From positions 186,001 to 250,000 of the forward strand of contig CADAAA010000002.1 in assembly GCA_902785785.1 (NCBI GenBank): a stretch of DNA of 64,000 nt. Reading direction: 5' to 3'. Below the pieces are notes generated by a model. The model was not told where the DNA came from. It made no database searches and saw only the letters and a list, made by a program, of their open reading frames with translations. Position numbers and translations under genes: made by a program. How positions within the stretch are numbered: the stretch's first letter is position 1; each line of letters begins with the position of its first letter. Below, piece after piece: positions 53,262 to 62,897 of the stretch. The DNA comes from an uncultured Bacteroidia bacterium. Lineage in GTDB: Bacteria; Bacteroidota; Bacteroidia; Bacteroidales; UBA932.

Positions 53262-53384
53262 TTTAGGGTTTGTTTTACGGATTTTTGACAATTTACGTTT
53301 TTTTCGCGATATTTCAATATAAAAAGTGTACCTTCGCGGCCGTTTTTAAGCAGTGTTCTTTATTTGGCATCGTTATATAAAAGT

Positions 53385-54350
53385 ATGACAGCAAGTCAGG
53401 AACCCAAAGTATCGGTGGTCGTCCCCGTATATGGCGTTGAAGCATATATCGGGCAGTGTGTCCGTTCACTGTTCTCCCAGACTTGGGATAACTGTGAATT
53501 CATTTTCGTGGACGACGGTTCTCCTGACAATTCCATACACATTCTGGAGAGGATACTGACTACGGAGTTCCCGCAACTGCAGTCCAGCGTGAAGGTCCTC
53601 CATGAGCCGAATTCCGGCCTGCCGCGTGCGCGTATGACCGGCCTTGCCGAGGCTAAGGGTGATTTTATCATCCATGTCGATTCGGATGACTGGGTGGAGC
53701 CCGACTATGTGCGGAATCTGGTAGGAAAGGCCCTCGATGAGGGTGCGGACGTGGTTTACTGCGATTTCTACAAGGAATACTCCGGTAAGAAGCCTAAAGT
53801 GTACAGGGAAGGTGATGTGGACCCTGCGACTGGTCCCGTAGCTGCCAAGTGCATGCACAACAGCATCATACGGGGGTATATGTGGAACAAGCTTGAAAAG
53901 CGTTCCCTCTATGACCTTCCGTCTATGTTCGTACCTGTGCATGGTTATCATGAAGACCTTGTGTTCCAGACACAGACACTGTGCAAGGCGCGGAAGGTCG
54001 TCCATCTGGAGGAACCCCTCTATCACTATCGCCGCCGCAGGAGAGGCGCACTGACATCAAGCTCCCTGATAAAAACGAGGAAAGAGTCTGCAGAGAACAT
54101 GCTGAAGCTCTATGATGCACTTCCCAAGGACAGTGTACCCATAAGGGCATGCGGCGAGGATATACTTCTGCGGGGCGGCTGGTACGGTGCGTGCATATTG
54201 AACATCAAGCTTTTGCGCGCTCATCCTGAAGCTGTGGACAGAATCTTGGAGATGGATTACATCCGCGGTTGCCGGGTGCCGGTGTCGAAGCAGCGCTTTA
54301 CCAAGTTTATCTGCCGCCTCATCCGCCGGGCGGACAAAAAAGTTTCCTGA
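53385..54350 (+). CDS. Family 2 glycosyltransferase
   Basis: A 321-residue GT-A-fold enzyme: VSVVVPVYGVEAYIGQCVRS, FIFVDDGSPDNS, the DXD-like HVDSDDWVEPDY and a C-terminal helix-rich part ending in basic residues. It transfers a sugar from a nucleotide donor to an unknown acceptor, probably a surface glycan. ATG at 53385 is used; a TACCTTCG box lies at 53329-53336. No other glycan-synthesis genes adjoin. Confidence 0.88.
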   Translation: MTASQEPKVSVVVPVYGVEAYIGQCVRSLFSQTWDNCEFIFVDDGSPDNSIHILERILTTEFPQLQSSVKVLHEPNSGLPRARMTGLAEAKGDFIIHVDSDDWVEPDYVRNLVGKALDEGADVVYCDFYKEYSGKKPKVYREGDVDPATGPVAAKCMHNSIIRGYMWNKLEKRSLYDLPSMFVPVHGYHEDLVFQTQTLCKARKVVHLEEPLYHYRRRRRGALTSSSLIKTRKESAENMLKLYDALPKDSVPIRACGEDILLRGGWYGACILNIKLLRAHPEAVDRILEMDYIRGCRVPVSKQRFTKFICRLIRRADKKVS

Positions 54351-54376
54351 TTCTCGGAAATCATGCCTTTTATCGG

Positions 54377-54384
54377 TATATTTG
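54377..54384 (+). promoter_or_regulatory. -7 promoter element directly upstream of the AspT/YidE gene
   Basis: TATATTTG ends only 4 bases before the ATG at 54389. If used, transcription would start at or near the start codon, giving a leaderless or nearly leaderless mRNA. No good -33 element was found. Confidence 0.45.
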
Positions 54385-54388
54385 CATA

Positions 54389-56071
54389 ATGATAGAATTG
54401 TTTACAGGGACAGGTATTGCTCACAGCATCCTCCTTTTCGCCATAGTCATCGCGTCTGGCCTGTATTTGGCCCGTTTCAAGGTCAAGGGTATCTCCATAG
54501 GTTCCACTTGGATACTCTTCCTTGCAATTCTGCTCAGCCATTTCGGATTCAGGGCGGATCCGCTGGTGCTCGCTTTCATGAAAGAATTCGGCTTGATCCT
54601 GTTCGTTTTCTCCATAGGCCTGCAGGTCGGTCCTGGATTCTTCCATTCCTTCAAGGTTGGAGGCGTCAAGTTGAACCTGCTTTCTTTTATAAGTATTCTC
54701 ATGGCAGTGCTGGTCACATTGATTATCCACTTTGTGACCGGCGAGAGCCTTCAGACGATGGTGGGCGTGATGTCAGGCGCTGTGACCAATACGCCCGGGC
54801 TCGGTGCCGCCCAGCAGTCCTTGTCTGACATAATGGTCGAGAGAGGGGCTCCTGTAGAGGCTGCCGCAGATGCCGTAGGAAACATGGCGTCTGCCTATGC
54901 AGTAGCATATCCGCTGGGCGTCATCGGTGTCATCCTGATGATCGTCATTTTCAAGTCACTTTTCAAAATAGATATAGCGAAGGAAAAAGCCGAGTTGGAG
55001 AAGGAGGACAATGATGCGGATGTTGCACGCCGCATGCATGTCGAGGTCGAGAATCCGGCGGTCGTAGGGCATACCCTCGGCGAGATCATGAAGGAAATTG
55101 GGGACGGTGCCGTGATTTCCAGGCTTTGGAGAGGAGGAGTGATCAGCGTCCCCCGTTCGACTGCCGTCTTTGAGAAGGGTGACAGACTCCTGATAGTGAC
55201 TTCCCAGTCGCATGTGGATACCTTGCGCCTAATCTTCGGCGAAGAGGTCCCGATGCACCAGAAAGACTGGATCAAGATGAATGAATCGCTTGTGACCCGC
55301 AGGATGTCCATCACTAAATCCTCGCTCACCGGCAAGCGTCTCAAGGACCTTCGCCTGAGGTCTATATATGGCGTTACTGTCACGAGGGTGGTGCGCTCCG
55401 GTGTCGAGCTGGTAGCAAGCCCCAACCTCAAACTGCAGATGGGTGACGGCATCCAGGTGGTCGGAGTAGCCTCCGAGCTTGACCAGGTTGCTGAAATGGT
55501 CGGCAACAAGCCGGAGGATCTGTCCCATCCCAACCTTGTCCCCATTTTCTTCGGGATCGCGCTTGGAGTCATCTTCGGATCTATTCCTTTCCATTTCCCC
55601 GGCATACCTCAGCCTGTGAAGCTGGGACTCGCCGGCGGGCCGCTCATCATCGCCATCCTCCTGGGCCATTTCGGCCCCCAGTGGCATATCACCACCTACA
55701 CGACACACAGCGCCAATATGATGATACGTGAGATCGGCATCAGTTTCTTCCTTGCGGCAGTCGGCCTTGGGGCTGGAGAGGGATTCGTCTCGTCGGTCGT
55801 CAACGGAGGCTACTGGTGGATCCTCTATGGTGTTCTGATTACCATGGTACCGGTCTTCGTGATGGGGCTTGTGGCACGGCTGGCCTTCAAGGTCAACTTC
55901 TATCAGCTTTGCGGTCTTGTGGCCGGCTCGATGACCAATCCCGCGGCGCTTGCCTATGCCCAGGGCGAGTTCGGAACCGAATATACATCAGTCAATTACG
56001 CGACGGTCTACCCTCTGTCGATGTTCCTCCGTGTGTTGGCAGCGCAGATCCTGATCCTGTTCGCATTGTAA
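54389..56071 (+). CDS. AspT/YidE-family (AAE) transporter with RCK_C domains
   Basis: A 560-residue inner-membrane protein. Two hydrophobic AspT/YidE repeats carry SGAVTNTPGLGAAQQSLSD and VAGSMTNPAALAYAQGE; between them, two TrkA-C/RCK_C-like cytosolic modules (VVGHTLGEIMKEIGDGAVIS; MSITKSSLTGKRLKDLRLRS). Related proteins exchange dicarboxylates or amino acids (aspartate:alanine), but the Bacteroidota substrate is unknown. The ATG at 54389 gives the family's start (MIELFTGTGIAHS). Confidence 0.9.
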   Translation: MIELFTGTGIAHSILLFAIVIASGLYLARFKVKGISIGSTWILFLAILLSHFGFRADPLVLAFMKEFGLILFVFSIGLQVGPGFFHSFKVGGVKLNLLSFISILMAVLVTLIIHFVTGESLQTMVGVMSGAVTNTPGLGAAQQSLSDIMVERGAPVEAAADAVGNMASAYAVAYPLGVIGVILMIVIFKSLFKIDIAKEKAELEKEDNDADVARRMHVEVENPAVVGHTLGEIMKEIGDGAVISRLWRGGVISVPRSTAVFEKGDRLLIVTSQSHVDTLRLIFGEEVPMHQKDWIKMNESLVTRRMSITKSSLTGKRLKDLRLRSIYGVTVTRVVRSGVELVASPNLKLQMGDGIQVVGVASELDQVAEMVGNKPEDLSHPNLVPIFFGIALGVIFGSIPFHFPGIPQPVKLGLAGGPLIIAILLGHFGPQWHITTYTTHSANMMIREIGISFFLAAVGLGAGEGFVSSVVNGGYWWILYGVLITMVPVFVMGLVARLAFKVNFYQLCGLVAGSMTNPAALAYAQGEFGTEYTSVNYATVYPLSMFLRVLAAQILILFAL

Positions 56072-56127
56072 TCCAAACCACTCAATAATCACCATTTTTT
56101 GGGATTGCCCGGAAACCGTGGCATGGC

Positions 56128-56135
56128 TATTTTTG
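56128..56135 (+). promoter_or_regulatory. -7 promoter element of the porin-imelysin-diheme operon
   Basis: TATTTTTG, 20 bases before the porin ATG; a TTG (56105-56107) lies 20 bases upstream. Good fit to the Bacteroidota promoter. Confidence 0.6.
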
Positions 56136-56155
56136 CATCCCGAAAAGTGTATTGT

Positions 56156-57412
56156 ATGAAAAGGTTTGTTTTGGCGGCCATGGCTTTTGCCGCCGGAATC
56201 TGTGCCTGGGGCCAGCAGAGGCTGAGTGTGGGCGGATACGGCGAGGTGGCCTTGAGCCGTAATTTCTACAGCGATCATGTCTATCGCTATACTTCGGCGT
56301 CTTCACATACCGGAGAGCAGCACGGTCGTTTCGACGTGCCTCATTTCGTTGTTTATCTTGGATATGATTTCGGCAAAGGCTGGACCATGCAGTCCGAAAT
56401 CGAGTTTGAGCATACAGGCACAGGCGCTGCGGTTGAGAAAGAGTTCGAAGAGGCCGGTGAATGGGAGAGCGAAGTAGAGAAGGGTGGCGAAGTGGAGCTG
56501 GAACAGTTCTGGATCCAAAAGAGTTTCAACCCTGAATTCAATATCAGGATGGGCCATATGGTCGTACCGGTCGGCGGGCTCAACAATGCTCATGAGCCCC
56601 TCAACTTCTTCACTGTATACCGTCCGGAAGGGGAGTATACCATCCTCCCTTCCACATGGCATGATACCGGCATCAGCCTGTGGGGACGCACGGATCACTG
56701 GCGCTATGAGGTGCAGATGATCGCCGGACTCGATGCGTATATGTTCAGCCGTGACAATTTCATCAGGAACGGAGCCGGATCACCCTTCGAATTCAAGGTC
56801 GCGAACAAGTACGGTTTCGTAGGACGCCTGGACAATTATTCCGTCAGGAATCTCCGCATCGGTCTCAGCGGATATTATGGCAACTCCATGCACAATACAT
56901 ACCCTTACGAGAAGCTGTCCGACACCTATTCCGACGTCAAGGGACGTACGGCATTCGGGGCTTTGGATTTCGAGTACAAGGGCAAGCGGCTGACAGCCAG
57001 GGGCAATGCTGATTATGGCTATGTCGGCGATGCCGCGACCATCAGCAAGCTCAAGCGCAACCGTACCGCCAATGAAGCTCCCTATGACAAGTCCACCATC
57101 GGCCAGAATGCCGTGGCGGCAGGGGCTGAAGCGGGATATGACATCCTGCCTTGGTTCTGCCCCGTGGATGAGGAGCAGAAACTGTATGCTTTCGGTCGCT
57201 ACGAATACTACGATTCGTTCATTCCGGGTCCCGGTCAGACGGACAATGTCCCTTATACGGCCAAGCATCGTGTCGCATTGGGTGTCAACTGGTTCCCGGT
57301 GCCGGAAATCGCCGTCAAGGCGGAGTGGTCGCACCGCTTCCTCCCGTCGCAGTACAACGACGAGCCTTCAGTATCGATAGGAGTCGCCTATATGGCATTT
57401 TTCAAAAGATAA
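56156..57412 (+). CDS. Outer-membrane porin-like beta-barrel protein
   Basis: A 418-residue protein with a signal peptide (MKRFVLAAMAFAAGICAWGQ) and many aromatic-ended beta strands (LSVGGYGEVALSRNFYSDHV; GWTMQSEIEFEHTGTGA), ending in VSIGVAYMAFFKR. It resembles phosphate-selective or other Bacteroidota porins. It heads a run with an imelysin, a di-heme oxidoreductase and a CcsBA protein, suggesting it lets a metal complex or small substrate into the periplasm. Confidence 0.8.
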   Translation: MKRFVLAAMAFAAGICAWGQQRLSVGGYGEVALSRNFYSDHVYRYTSASSHTGEQHGRFDVPHFVVYLGYDFGKGWTMQSEIEFEHTGTGAAVEKEFEEAGEWESEVEKGGEVELEQFWIQKSFNPEFNIRMGHMVVPVGGLNNAHEPLNFFTVYRPEGEYTILPSTWHDTGISLWGRTDHWRYEVQMIAGLDAYMFSRDNFIRNGAGSPFEFKVANKYGFVGRLDNYSVRNLRIGLSGYYGNSMHNTYPYEKLSDTYSDVKGRTAFGALDFEYKGKRLTARGNADYGYVGDAATISKLKRNRTANEAPYDKSTIGQNAVAAGAEAGYDILPWFCPVDEEQKLYAFGRYEYYDSFIPGPGQTDNVPYTAKHRVALGVNWFPVPEIAVKAEWSHRFLPSQYNDEPSVSIGVAYMAFFKR

Positions 57413-57436
57413 TCAGATTAAATGTACTATAGAGTT

Positions 57437-58660
57437 ATGAAAAAGTCTTTAAGAATTTCAGCGTTCCTTGCCCTAGGAGTCATTGCACTGGCTTCCTGCA
57501 ACGGCAAGGAGGACCTCGACGTCATTTCAAAGGAGGAGGCTGCCCTCAAGTCCGTCATGGAGCAGTATGTCCCCAATGTCATCTATGATATCTACGGTAA
57601 TCTTGCTGACAAGACAGAGGCCCTTTGGGGGCAGCTCGTAGCCATGCGTGATGCGGGATCCCTGACACAGGCGGATATCGACAAGGTCTGCAAGACCTTC
57701 CTCGAGGCCCGTGAATACTGGGAAAAGAGCGAGGCCTTCCTTTTCGGAGCCGCAACAGCTTTCGGCATCGATCCGCATATCGACTCATGGCCGCTTGACA
57801 AGGACAAGCTTGCCCTGTCCCTTTCCAACGCGGAGGTCATCGAGCATCTTCTTTCCGAAGGCGCAGGTGCCGCCGACGAGGTCGGCGCCGCATCCCTTGG
57901 TTTCCATGGCATAGAATTCATCCTTTTCCGTGACGGTAAGAACCGTACCGCAGCCGCCCTTCAGGGCGACGAGACCGATGCTGCTTTCGCCGGGCGGAAA
58001 GTGTCCGGGCACAACGAACTTATCTTTGCTGCAGCCGTCGCCGAAGACCTCTACAATTCGTGCGCACAGCTTCAGGTCTCCTGGAATCCCAATGCTCCCA
58101 AGAGCCGTCAGGACCTCATAGAAGAGCTGGAACTCAACTGCACCGTGGAAGGGTCGGACATGACTTTCGGTGAGAATCTGCTTGGCGCTGCGGCTGCTGG
58201 AAGCACATATGCTACCTGGCAGGAGGCAGCTGCCAAATCCATCTTGAACGGAAGCGCCAGCATCGCCGATGAGGTTGCTAACACCAAGATAGGAACGGCA
58301 CATTATGTCAACAGTGCGGACTACGATGCCGATTACATCGAGTCACCATATTCACATCGTTCATATTACGACTTCCGCGACAATATCCTGAGCATACAGT
58401 ACTCGCTTTATGGTGCTGCCGGAGCTTCCAGCGCAGGAGCAAAGTCACTGATGTCTTTCCTCCGGGATTTCAATTACAGCGGAGCCTCGCAGCTTGAGTC
58501 CGACCTCAAGGCGGCCCTTTCATCCCTTGAAGCCTGTATCGCCAGCGGTGTCGCTTTTGTCGAGAACCCCCAGGCGGAACTGGCCGAAAAAGCCATTGAG
58601 GCTATAAACAAGCTCAACGATGATCTCGGAGATGCAGCTGAATGGATAGTGAAACTATAA
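57437..58660 (+). CDS. Imelysin family (IrpA/EfeO-like) lipoprotein
   Basis: A 407-residue lipoprotein (VIALASC, Cys21). The imelysin GxHxxE motif occurs as GFHGIE (about residues 155-160), with a helical-bundle duplication on either side (VMEQYVPNVIYDIYGNLADK). Imelysins bind metals or are involved in iron uptake. Gene lies 24 bases after the porin and 10 bases before the di-heme gene. Confidence 0.88.
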   Translation: MKKSLRISAFLALGVIALASCNGKEDLDVISKEEAALKSVMEQYVPNVIYDIYGNLADKTEALWGQLVAMRDAGSLTQADIDKVCKTFLEAREYWEKSEAFLFGAATAFGIDPHIDSWPLDKDKLALSLSNAEVIEHLLSEGAGAADEVGAASLGFHGIEFILFRDGKNRTAAALQGDETDAAFAGRKVSGHNELIFAAAVAEDLYNSCAQLQVSWNPNAPKSRQDLIEELELNCTVEGSDMTFGENLLGAAAAGSTYATWQEAAAKSILNGSASIADEVANTKIGTAHYVNSADYDADYIESPYSHRSYYDFRDNILSIQYSLYGAAGASSAGAKSLMSFLRDFNYSGASQLESDLKAALSSLEACIASGVAFVENPQAELAEKAIEAINKLNDDLGDAAEWIVKL

Positions 58661-58670
58661 TATAACCGAT

Positions 58671-60437
58671 ATGAAAAAGATATCCGGACTGTTGCCCGTT
58701 GTGGCATTGTCCTTCCTCGCACTTGCATGCGACCGTTCCGGTGACGAACCGGAACCCAAGGAGACGGACGCGAAATACATAGGACAGGCTGTCGGCAACT
58801 TCACGGCTGAAGAGTGGTACCCGGGCGGAATGCTCGGTACCACTTTGAACGTTGCCGACGACAGTTATGAAAATGAGGCTCCTGCCGTGACCGAGCAGGG
58901 CCTCAGCCGTGCTTTCGTCCACGGTGAGATGTTCTTCGAACGCAATGTTACGCTCAATACCGCACCCTTCAAGGGCCTCGGCCCCGCCTCGGTGCGCAAG
59001 TCCTGCCTGGACTGCCATCCTGGCTACGGCCACGGCCAGTGGCAGGACAGCTATGTGGCCAACGGATCCCGTTCATATGGAAACGGTTATCTGCTTGTCG
59101 TATATCATCCTGTCGAACCGGGCTCCAACGACGGACCGTATGTATCCGAGGTAACGGGAATGCCGCAGACCATGGCTGTCGATCCTTTCCTCCCTCCCAT
59201 CGATGAGAGCCAGATCAAGATGACCTGGAATATCGTTCCCGCTATGGAGAGCGGCCTGCCCATGCAGTTCCCTGACGGGGAGACGTATTCCCTCATCTAT
59301 CCTGAGCTCACTATTCCCGAGAGTGCATTCAATACTGATCCGACGCCTTATTCCGACGGACGGCAGGTGGCTTTCCGTCTCGAATCCACCATCGGAATTC
59401 CCGGCAGCGGCCTGATAGATGCCATCCCGCAAGACAGCATCAAGGCCCAGTATGCCAAGGAGTCAAGGTTCGCCGAGCTTAATCCTGCCTTCTGGGACAA
59501 GGCCGCCGGAGATTTCGCCGCCTCAGCCTTTTATCACAACTGGCAGAAAGGAGAATACGGCGACGGATACGATGCCGACGGCAATTTCGTCCCGCGCGAT
59601 TCTTACAATGGCGGCAAGGCTCTGAAGCGCTTCACTTATGCAATGACACGTGCATCCCTTCAGGATGGAGCCGGTGCCAATGCCATATGGAATATCACCA
59701 ATGTATCCCGTCCCGACCGCCCTTTTCTTTACACTACGGCAGCATGGGCCAAGAAGATGTCCGAGACTCCTTCCGTGATCGCATCGATCAAGGCGGAGGG
59801 AGAGCGTTCTCCTTATTATGTGGATGTCAATGGTGACGGCACCGTGACCGACGAGGAGATTTCTGAGGCTGTCCTTGCCCTTCTCTCTCCTTCGACGAAT
59901 CAGTTTGACAACGCATATCACAACTTCGAGCCGGAAATGGATCCGGACGAGTTCTACGATTTCATGGTCTGGCACCGAGGACTTGCAGTCCCCCGTGCCC
60001 GCAACCTGAATGATGCAGCTGTCCAGAAAGGCAAGAAACTGTTCACTGATATGGGATGCGCCTCGTGTCACCGTCCCTCATGGACTACAGGTGATGACAA
60101 CTATTGGGCTCCTGCAATGAACGGCACCAAGCTGCTGCCACGTTACAAGAATCAGAAGATTTGGCCGTATTCCGACTTTATCCAGCACAGGCTCTGGATG
60201 AAGAACGACATTCACGGCACGTGGTGCCGTACCACACCCCTCTGGGGACGTGGGCTGTCCAAGCAGAACACGGGCCGTGGCGACCGTCTGCATGACTGCC
60301 GCGCCCGTAATGTGATCGAAGCGATCATGTGGCACGGTTTTTCCAAGAAAAGCGATGCCTATCCTTCCGTCGAGAAGTTCTCCAGGCTCTCCAAGGAAGA
60401 CCGCGACGCCGTCGTTAAATTCATAGAATCGATATAG
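58671..60437 (+). CDS. Di-heme oxidoreductase (DHOR/DUF1111), periplasmic lipoprotein
   Basis: A 588-residue lipoprotein (SFLALAC, Cys20). Two heme-attachment motifs: SCLDCHPGYG (Cys112, Cys115, His116) and GCASCHRP (Cys463, Cys466, His467). Length and layout match the di-heme thiol-oxidoreductase family usually encoded beside imelysins. Probable electron-transfer role, for example iron or thiol oxidation at the cell surface. Three bases separate it from the cytochrome c assembly gene. Confidence 0.92.
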   Translation: MKKISGLLPVVALSFLALACDRSGDEPEPKETDAKYIGQAVGNFTAEEWYPGGMLGTTLNVADDSYENEAPAVTEQGLSRAFVHGEMFFERNVTLNTAPFKGLGPASVRKSCLDCHPGYGHGQWQDSYVANGSRSYGNGYLLVVYHPVEPGSNDGPYVSEVTGMPQTMAVDPFLPPIDESQIKMTWNIVPAMESGLPMQFPDGETYSLIYPELTIPESAFNTDPTPYSDGRQVAFRLESTIGIPGSGLIDAIPQDSIKAQYAKESRFAELNPAFWDKAAGDFAASAFYHNWQKGEYGDGYDADGNFVPRDSYNGGKALKRFTYAMTRASLQDGAGANAIWNITNVSRPDRPFLYTTAAWAKKMSETPSVIASIKAEGERSPYYVDVNGDGTVTDEEISEAVLALLSPSTNQFDNAYHNFEPEMDPDEFYDFMVWHRGLAVPRARNLNDAAVQKGKKLFTDMGCASCHRPSWTTGDDNYWAPAMNGTKLLPRYKNQKIWPYSDFIQHRLWMKNDIHGTWCRTTPLWGRGLSKQNTGRGDRLHDCRARNVIEAIMWHGFSKKSDAYPSVEKFSRLSKEDRDAVVKFIESI

Positions 60438-60439
60438 TT

Positions 60440-61648
60440 ATGAAGAAAGCAGCCAAATACTTGAGCTATGGGTCGCTGGCAGCCGTCATCGTAATGATGG
60501 TGGCTGCCACGGTCGTTGAAAAGCTTCACGGGACGGATTTCGCGCTCCGCCATTTCTATTACAGTCCGATATTCATCGCACTGTGGGCGGTACTGGCCGT
60601 CTGCGGCATGGTATATCTCGTGTCCAGAGGCGGTCACAAGCGTCTTTTCACCTTCCTCATGCATGTTTCCTTCGTTCTGATCCTGGCAGGTGCCCTGGTC
60701 ACCCATCTGACGGGTATCAGCGGAGGGATCAGCCTGCGCACGGGAGAAGAATGCGGTACAATCGAGCTTGAGGACGGGACGACGATGGCATTGCCGTTCT
60801 CACTGCGGCTGGATGAGTTCGCCATCGAGCATTATCCTGGCTCAATGGCTCCGAAGGACTACAGGAGCGAGGTGACGGTGCTCCCTTCGGAAGAGTCGTT
60901 TACTATCTCCATGAACCATATCCTCAAATATGACGGATTCCGGTTCTATCAGGCGGATTATGACGAAGACCTGCAGGGTAGTATCCTCGCTGTGTCCCAC
61001 GACCCGTGGGGCATCGGTATCACCTATACCGGATACCTGCTGCTCCTGGTTTCGATGATAGGATTCTTTTTCCAGAAGGAATCGTATTACAGGAAGAAGG
61101 TCTTGGCGGGACTTCCGGCCCTGCCCCGCTGGCTTAAGATCATCCTCTACTCAGTGGCCTTCCTCCTCCTTATAGGCTGTTTCTGGCTTATGTGCCGAAG
61201 GCTGCTGTTCAAGCCGCTGATGCCTGTGCTGCGTTCTCCCTTGCTGGTTGTCCATATCGTTGCGATGATAGTGTCCTATACCGTTTTCGGGCTGACAGCC
61301 CTTATGGGTATCACTGCCCTGATCCTTCCCTCACCCAGAGCGAAGGAGAGTATGCGTGACATCAGCCTGGCCATACTCTACCCGGCTGTTTTCTTCCTCG
61401 CTTTCGGTATCTTCATCGGAGCCGTATGGGCTAATATCTCGTGGGGCAATTATTGGGGATGGGATCCCAAGGAGACGTGGGCGCTGATCACGCTGTTGGT
61501 TTACTCATTCGCCCTGCATGGCAGTTCCATCAAGGCTTTCCGCAAGCCGGTGTTCTTCCATATCTACATGATAGTGGCTTTCCTCTCCGTGCTTGTCACG
61601 TATTTCGGCGTGAACCTTCTGCTGGGAGGAGTACATTCTTATATGTAA
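60440..61648 (+). CDS. Cytochrome c biogenesis protein, compact CcsBA (ResB-CcsA) type
   Basis: A 402-residue inner-membrane protein. The N-terminal ~200 residues carry three or four membrane segments and a periplasmic beta region (ResB-like: YDGFRFYQADYDED). The C-terminal part has the heme-handling WGNYWGWDPKETWALITLLV motif (Trp339 onward). It ligates heme to apocytochromes in the periplasm. Shorter than fused CcsBA of other phyla. Adjacent to the di-heme protein, its probable substrate. Confidence 0.9.
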   Translation: MKKAAKYLSYGSLAAVIVMMVAATVVEKLHGTDFALRHFYYSPIFIALWAVLAVCGMVYLVSRGGHKRLFTFLMHVSFVLILAGALVTHLTGISGGISLRTGEECGTIELEDGTTMALPFSLRLDEFAIEHYPGSMAPKDYRSEVTVLPSEESFTISMNHILKYDGFRFYQADYDEDLQGSILAVSHDPWGIGITYTGYLLLLVSMIGFFFQKESYYRKKVLAGLPALPRWLKIILYSVAFLLLIGCFWLMCRRLLFKPLMPVLRSPLLVVHIVAMIVSYTVFGLTALMGITALILPSPRAKESMRDISLAILYPAVFFLAFGIFIGAVWANISWGNYWGWDPKETWALITLLVYSFALHGSSIKAFRKPVFFHIYMIVAFLSVLVTYFGVNLLLGGVHSYM

Positions 61649-61654
61649 CGGGCA

Positions 61655-62806
61655 TCAGACAGTCCGGTCCGCGCCGTCTTGTTCCCTTTCGGGGATAAGG
61701 CGGCGGACCGGTTTATATTTGTAGAAGAAGCGGCTCGCAATGACGCGGATCACGGTGTATGAGGGGATAGCGACCAGCATTCCTACCACTCCGCCGACAT
61801 GCCCGGCTATGAGCAGCACGATAAATATCTCCAAAGGATTGGCCCTGATGCTGGTGGAATAGATGAGCGGCTGGTAGATGAAGTTGTCGACAAACTGCGT
61901 TCCCTGCATGATGGCGAATACGATGAGGATGAATATCCACACGTTGACGTCCAGACCCACTCCAGCGCCGTATTTGAGTATCAGGCAGAGACCGATGCCG
62001 ATTACGTCCCCTATGAGCGGTCCCACATATGGAATGACGTTCAGGATGCCGGCTATGAAGGCGATACCGATGGCATAGTTCACCCCGATCCTCGCGATCA
62101 GCCACAGCCCCAGGAAGTCCAGCAGCATCACTCCCAGCACTTCGATCGTCAGCCCCACGAAATAGCGCGAGAGCAGCATCTCGATGTCGAGTATGGTCTT
62201 CCCGACGGACTCTTCAATACGGTCGGGAACCAGTGCTCCGACTATCTTTCCGAAGAGGGCTTCGTCCTTGATGAAGAAGAAGGAGATGAATACGATGGAG
62301 AAAACTCCTATGACGATGCTTGCAACTATCGATGCGACGGACCCCAGGATGTTGGACACTCCGGAAAAACTGGTCAGGTCCTTAAGTTTGCCGAGGGAAA
62401 AAGTGACGATGTCGAAATCCCTGCCAACATCCGGAAACATGCTTATAATCCAGGCATTGATGCGGTCCAGCATGTCCCGGTCGAAGGTGATGGAATTGTT
62501 CATGGCCAGGGCATCGCGGATGATACCGGATACGATAGGGATGACCTGGGTCACTATGAGGGCGAGGATGAGTATGATCGAGACGAGCGTAAAAGCCGAA
62601 AGTAGCCAGTCCGGGGCGGACCGGCCTTTGATCGTGATCTGTTTGAGCGTACGGAAGACCGGCTGGCCGATAAGGGATATGACGAAAGCTACTATGATGT
62701 AGATCAAAACGCTTCGGAAATACCAGCAGAGGACGGCTATGATGGCGAACGCCCCCAGATTGATGATATGCTTTGCCAGCCTGTCGATGTTCCTTTCCTG
62801 TTCCAT
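61655..62806 (-). CDS. AI-2E (PerM) family membrane transporter
   Basis: A 383-residue polytopic protein. The family end pattern is visible: GIAFIAGILNVIPYVGPLIG, QFVDNFIYQPLIYSTSIRAN and VAIPSYTVIRVIASRFFYKY. Members act as small-molecule or ion exporters; substrate unknown. A TTG start at 62830 would lie within the -7 box (TATATTTG, 62828-62835), so the ATG at 62806 is used. Convergent with CcsBA. Confidence 0.88.
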   Translation of the reverse strand: MEQERNIDRLAKHIINLGAFAIIAVLCWYFRSVLIYIIVAFVISLIGQPVFRTLKQITIKGRSAPDWLLSAFTLVSIILILALIVTQVIPIVSGIIRDALAMNNSITFDRDMLDRINAWIISMFPDVGRDFDIVTFSLGKLKDLTSFSGVSNILGSVASIVASIVIGVFSIVFISFFFIKDEALFGKIVGALVPDRIEESVGKTILDIEMLLSRYFVGLTIEVLGVMLLDFLGLWLIARIGVNYAIGIAFIAGILNVIPYVGPLIGDVIGIGLCLILKYGAGVGLDVNVWIFILIVFAIMQGTQFVDNFIYQPLIYSTSIRANPLEIFIVLLIAGHVGGVVGMLVAIPSYTVIRVIASRFFYKYKPVRRLIPEREQDGADRTV

Positions 62807-62827
62807 GTCACGTAGTGTCTTGTATGA

Positions 62828-62835
62828 CAAATATA
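62828..62835 (-). promoter_or_regulatory. -7 promoter element of the AI-2E transporter gene
   Basis: TATATTTG on the minus strand, 21 bases before the chosen ATG. Confidence 0.55.
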
Positions 62836-62878
62836 AGAAAAAAAGCTCCGACCACGAACACTGTCAGTTTTTTATGAC

Positions 62879-62886
62879 TAAATTTG
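62879..62886 (+). promoter_or_regulatory. Possible distal -7 element upstream of ligase 2
   Basis: TAAATTTG on the plus strand. If active it would give ligase 2 a ~135-base leader that includes the 32-base block and the flanking ACATACCTATG/CATAGGTATATGT repeat. Confidence 0.4.
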
Positions 62887-62897
62887 CGACTTGGGAA

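Noticed and set aside
53364-53384. Alternative TTG start for the glycosyltransferase
   Set aside because: The ATG at 53385 gives the normal spacing to the first beta strand and does not need a rare start codon.
60440-61648. Frameshifted, formerly longer CcsBA gene
   Set aside because: Frame, membrane pattern and WGWDPKE region are continuous and neighbouring genes abut it, so the short length looks genuine.
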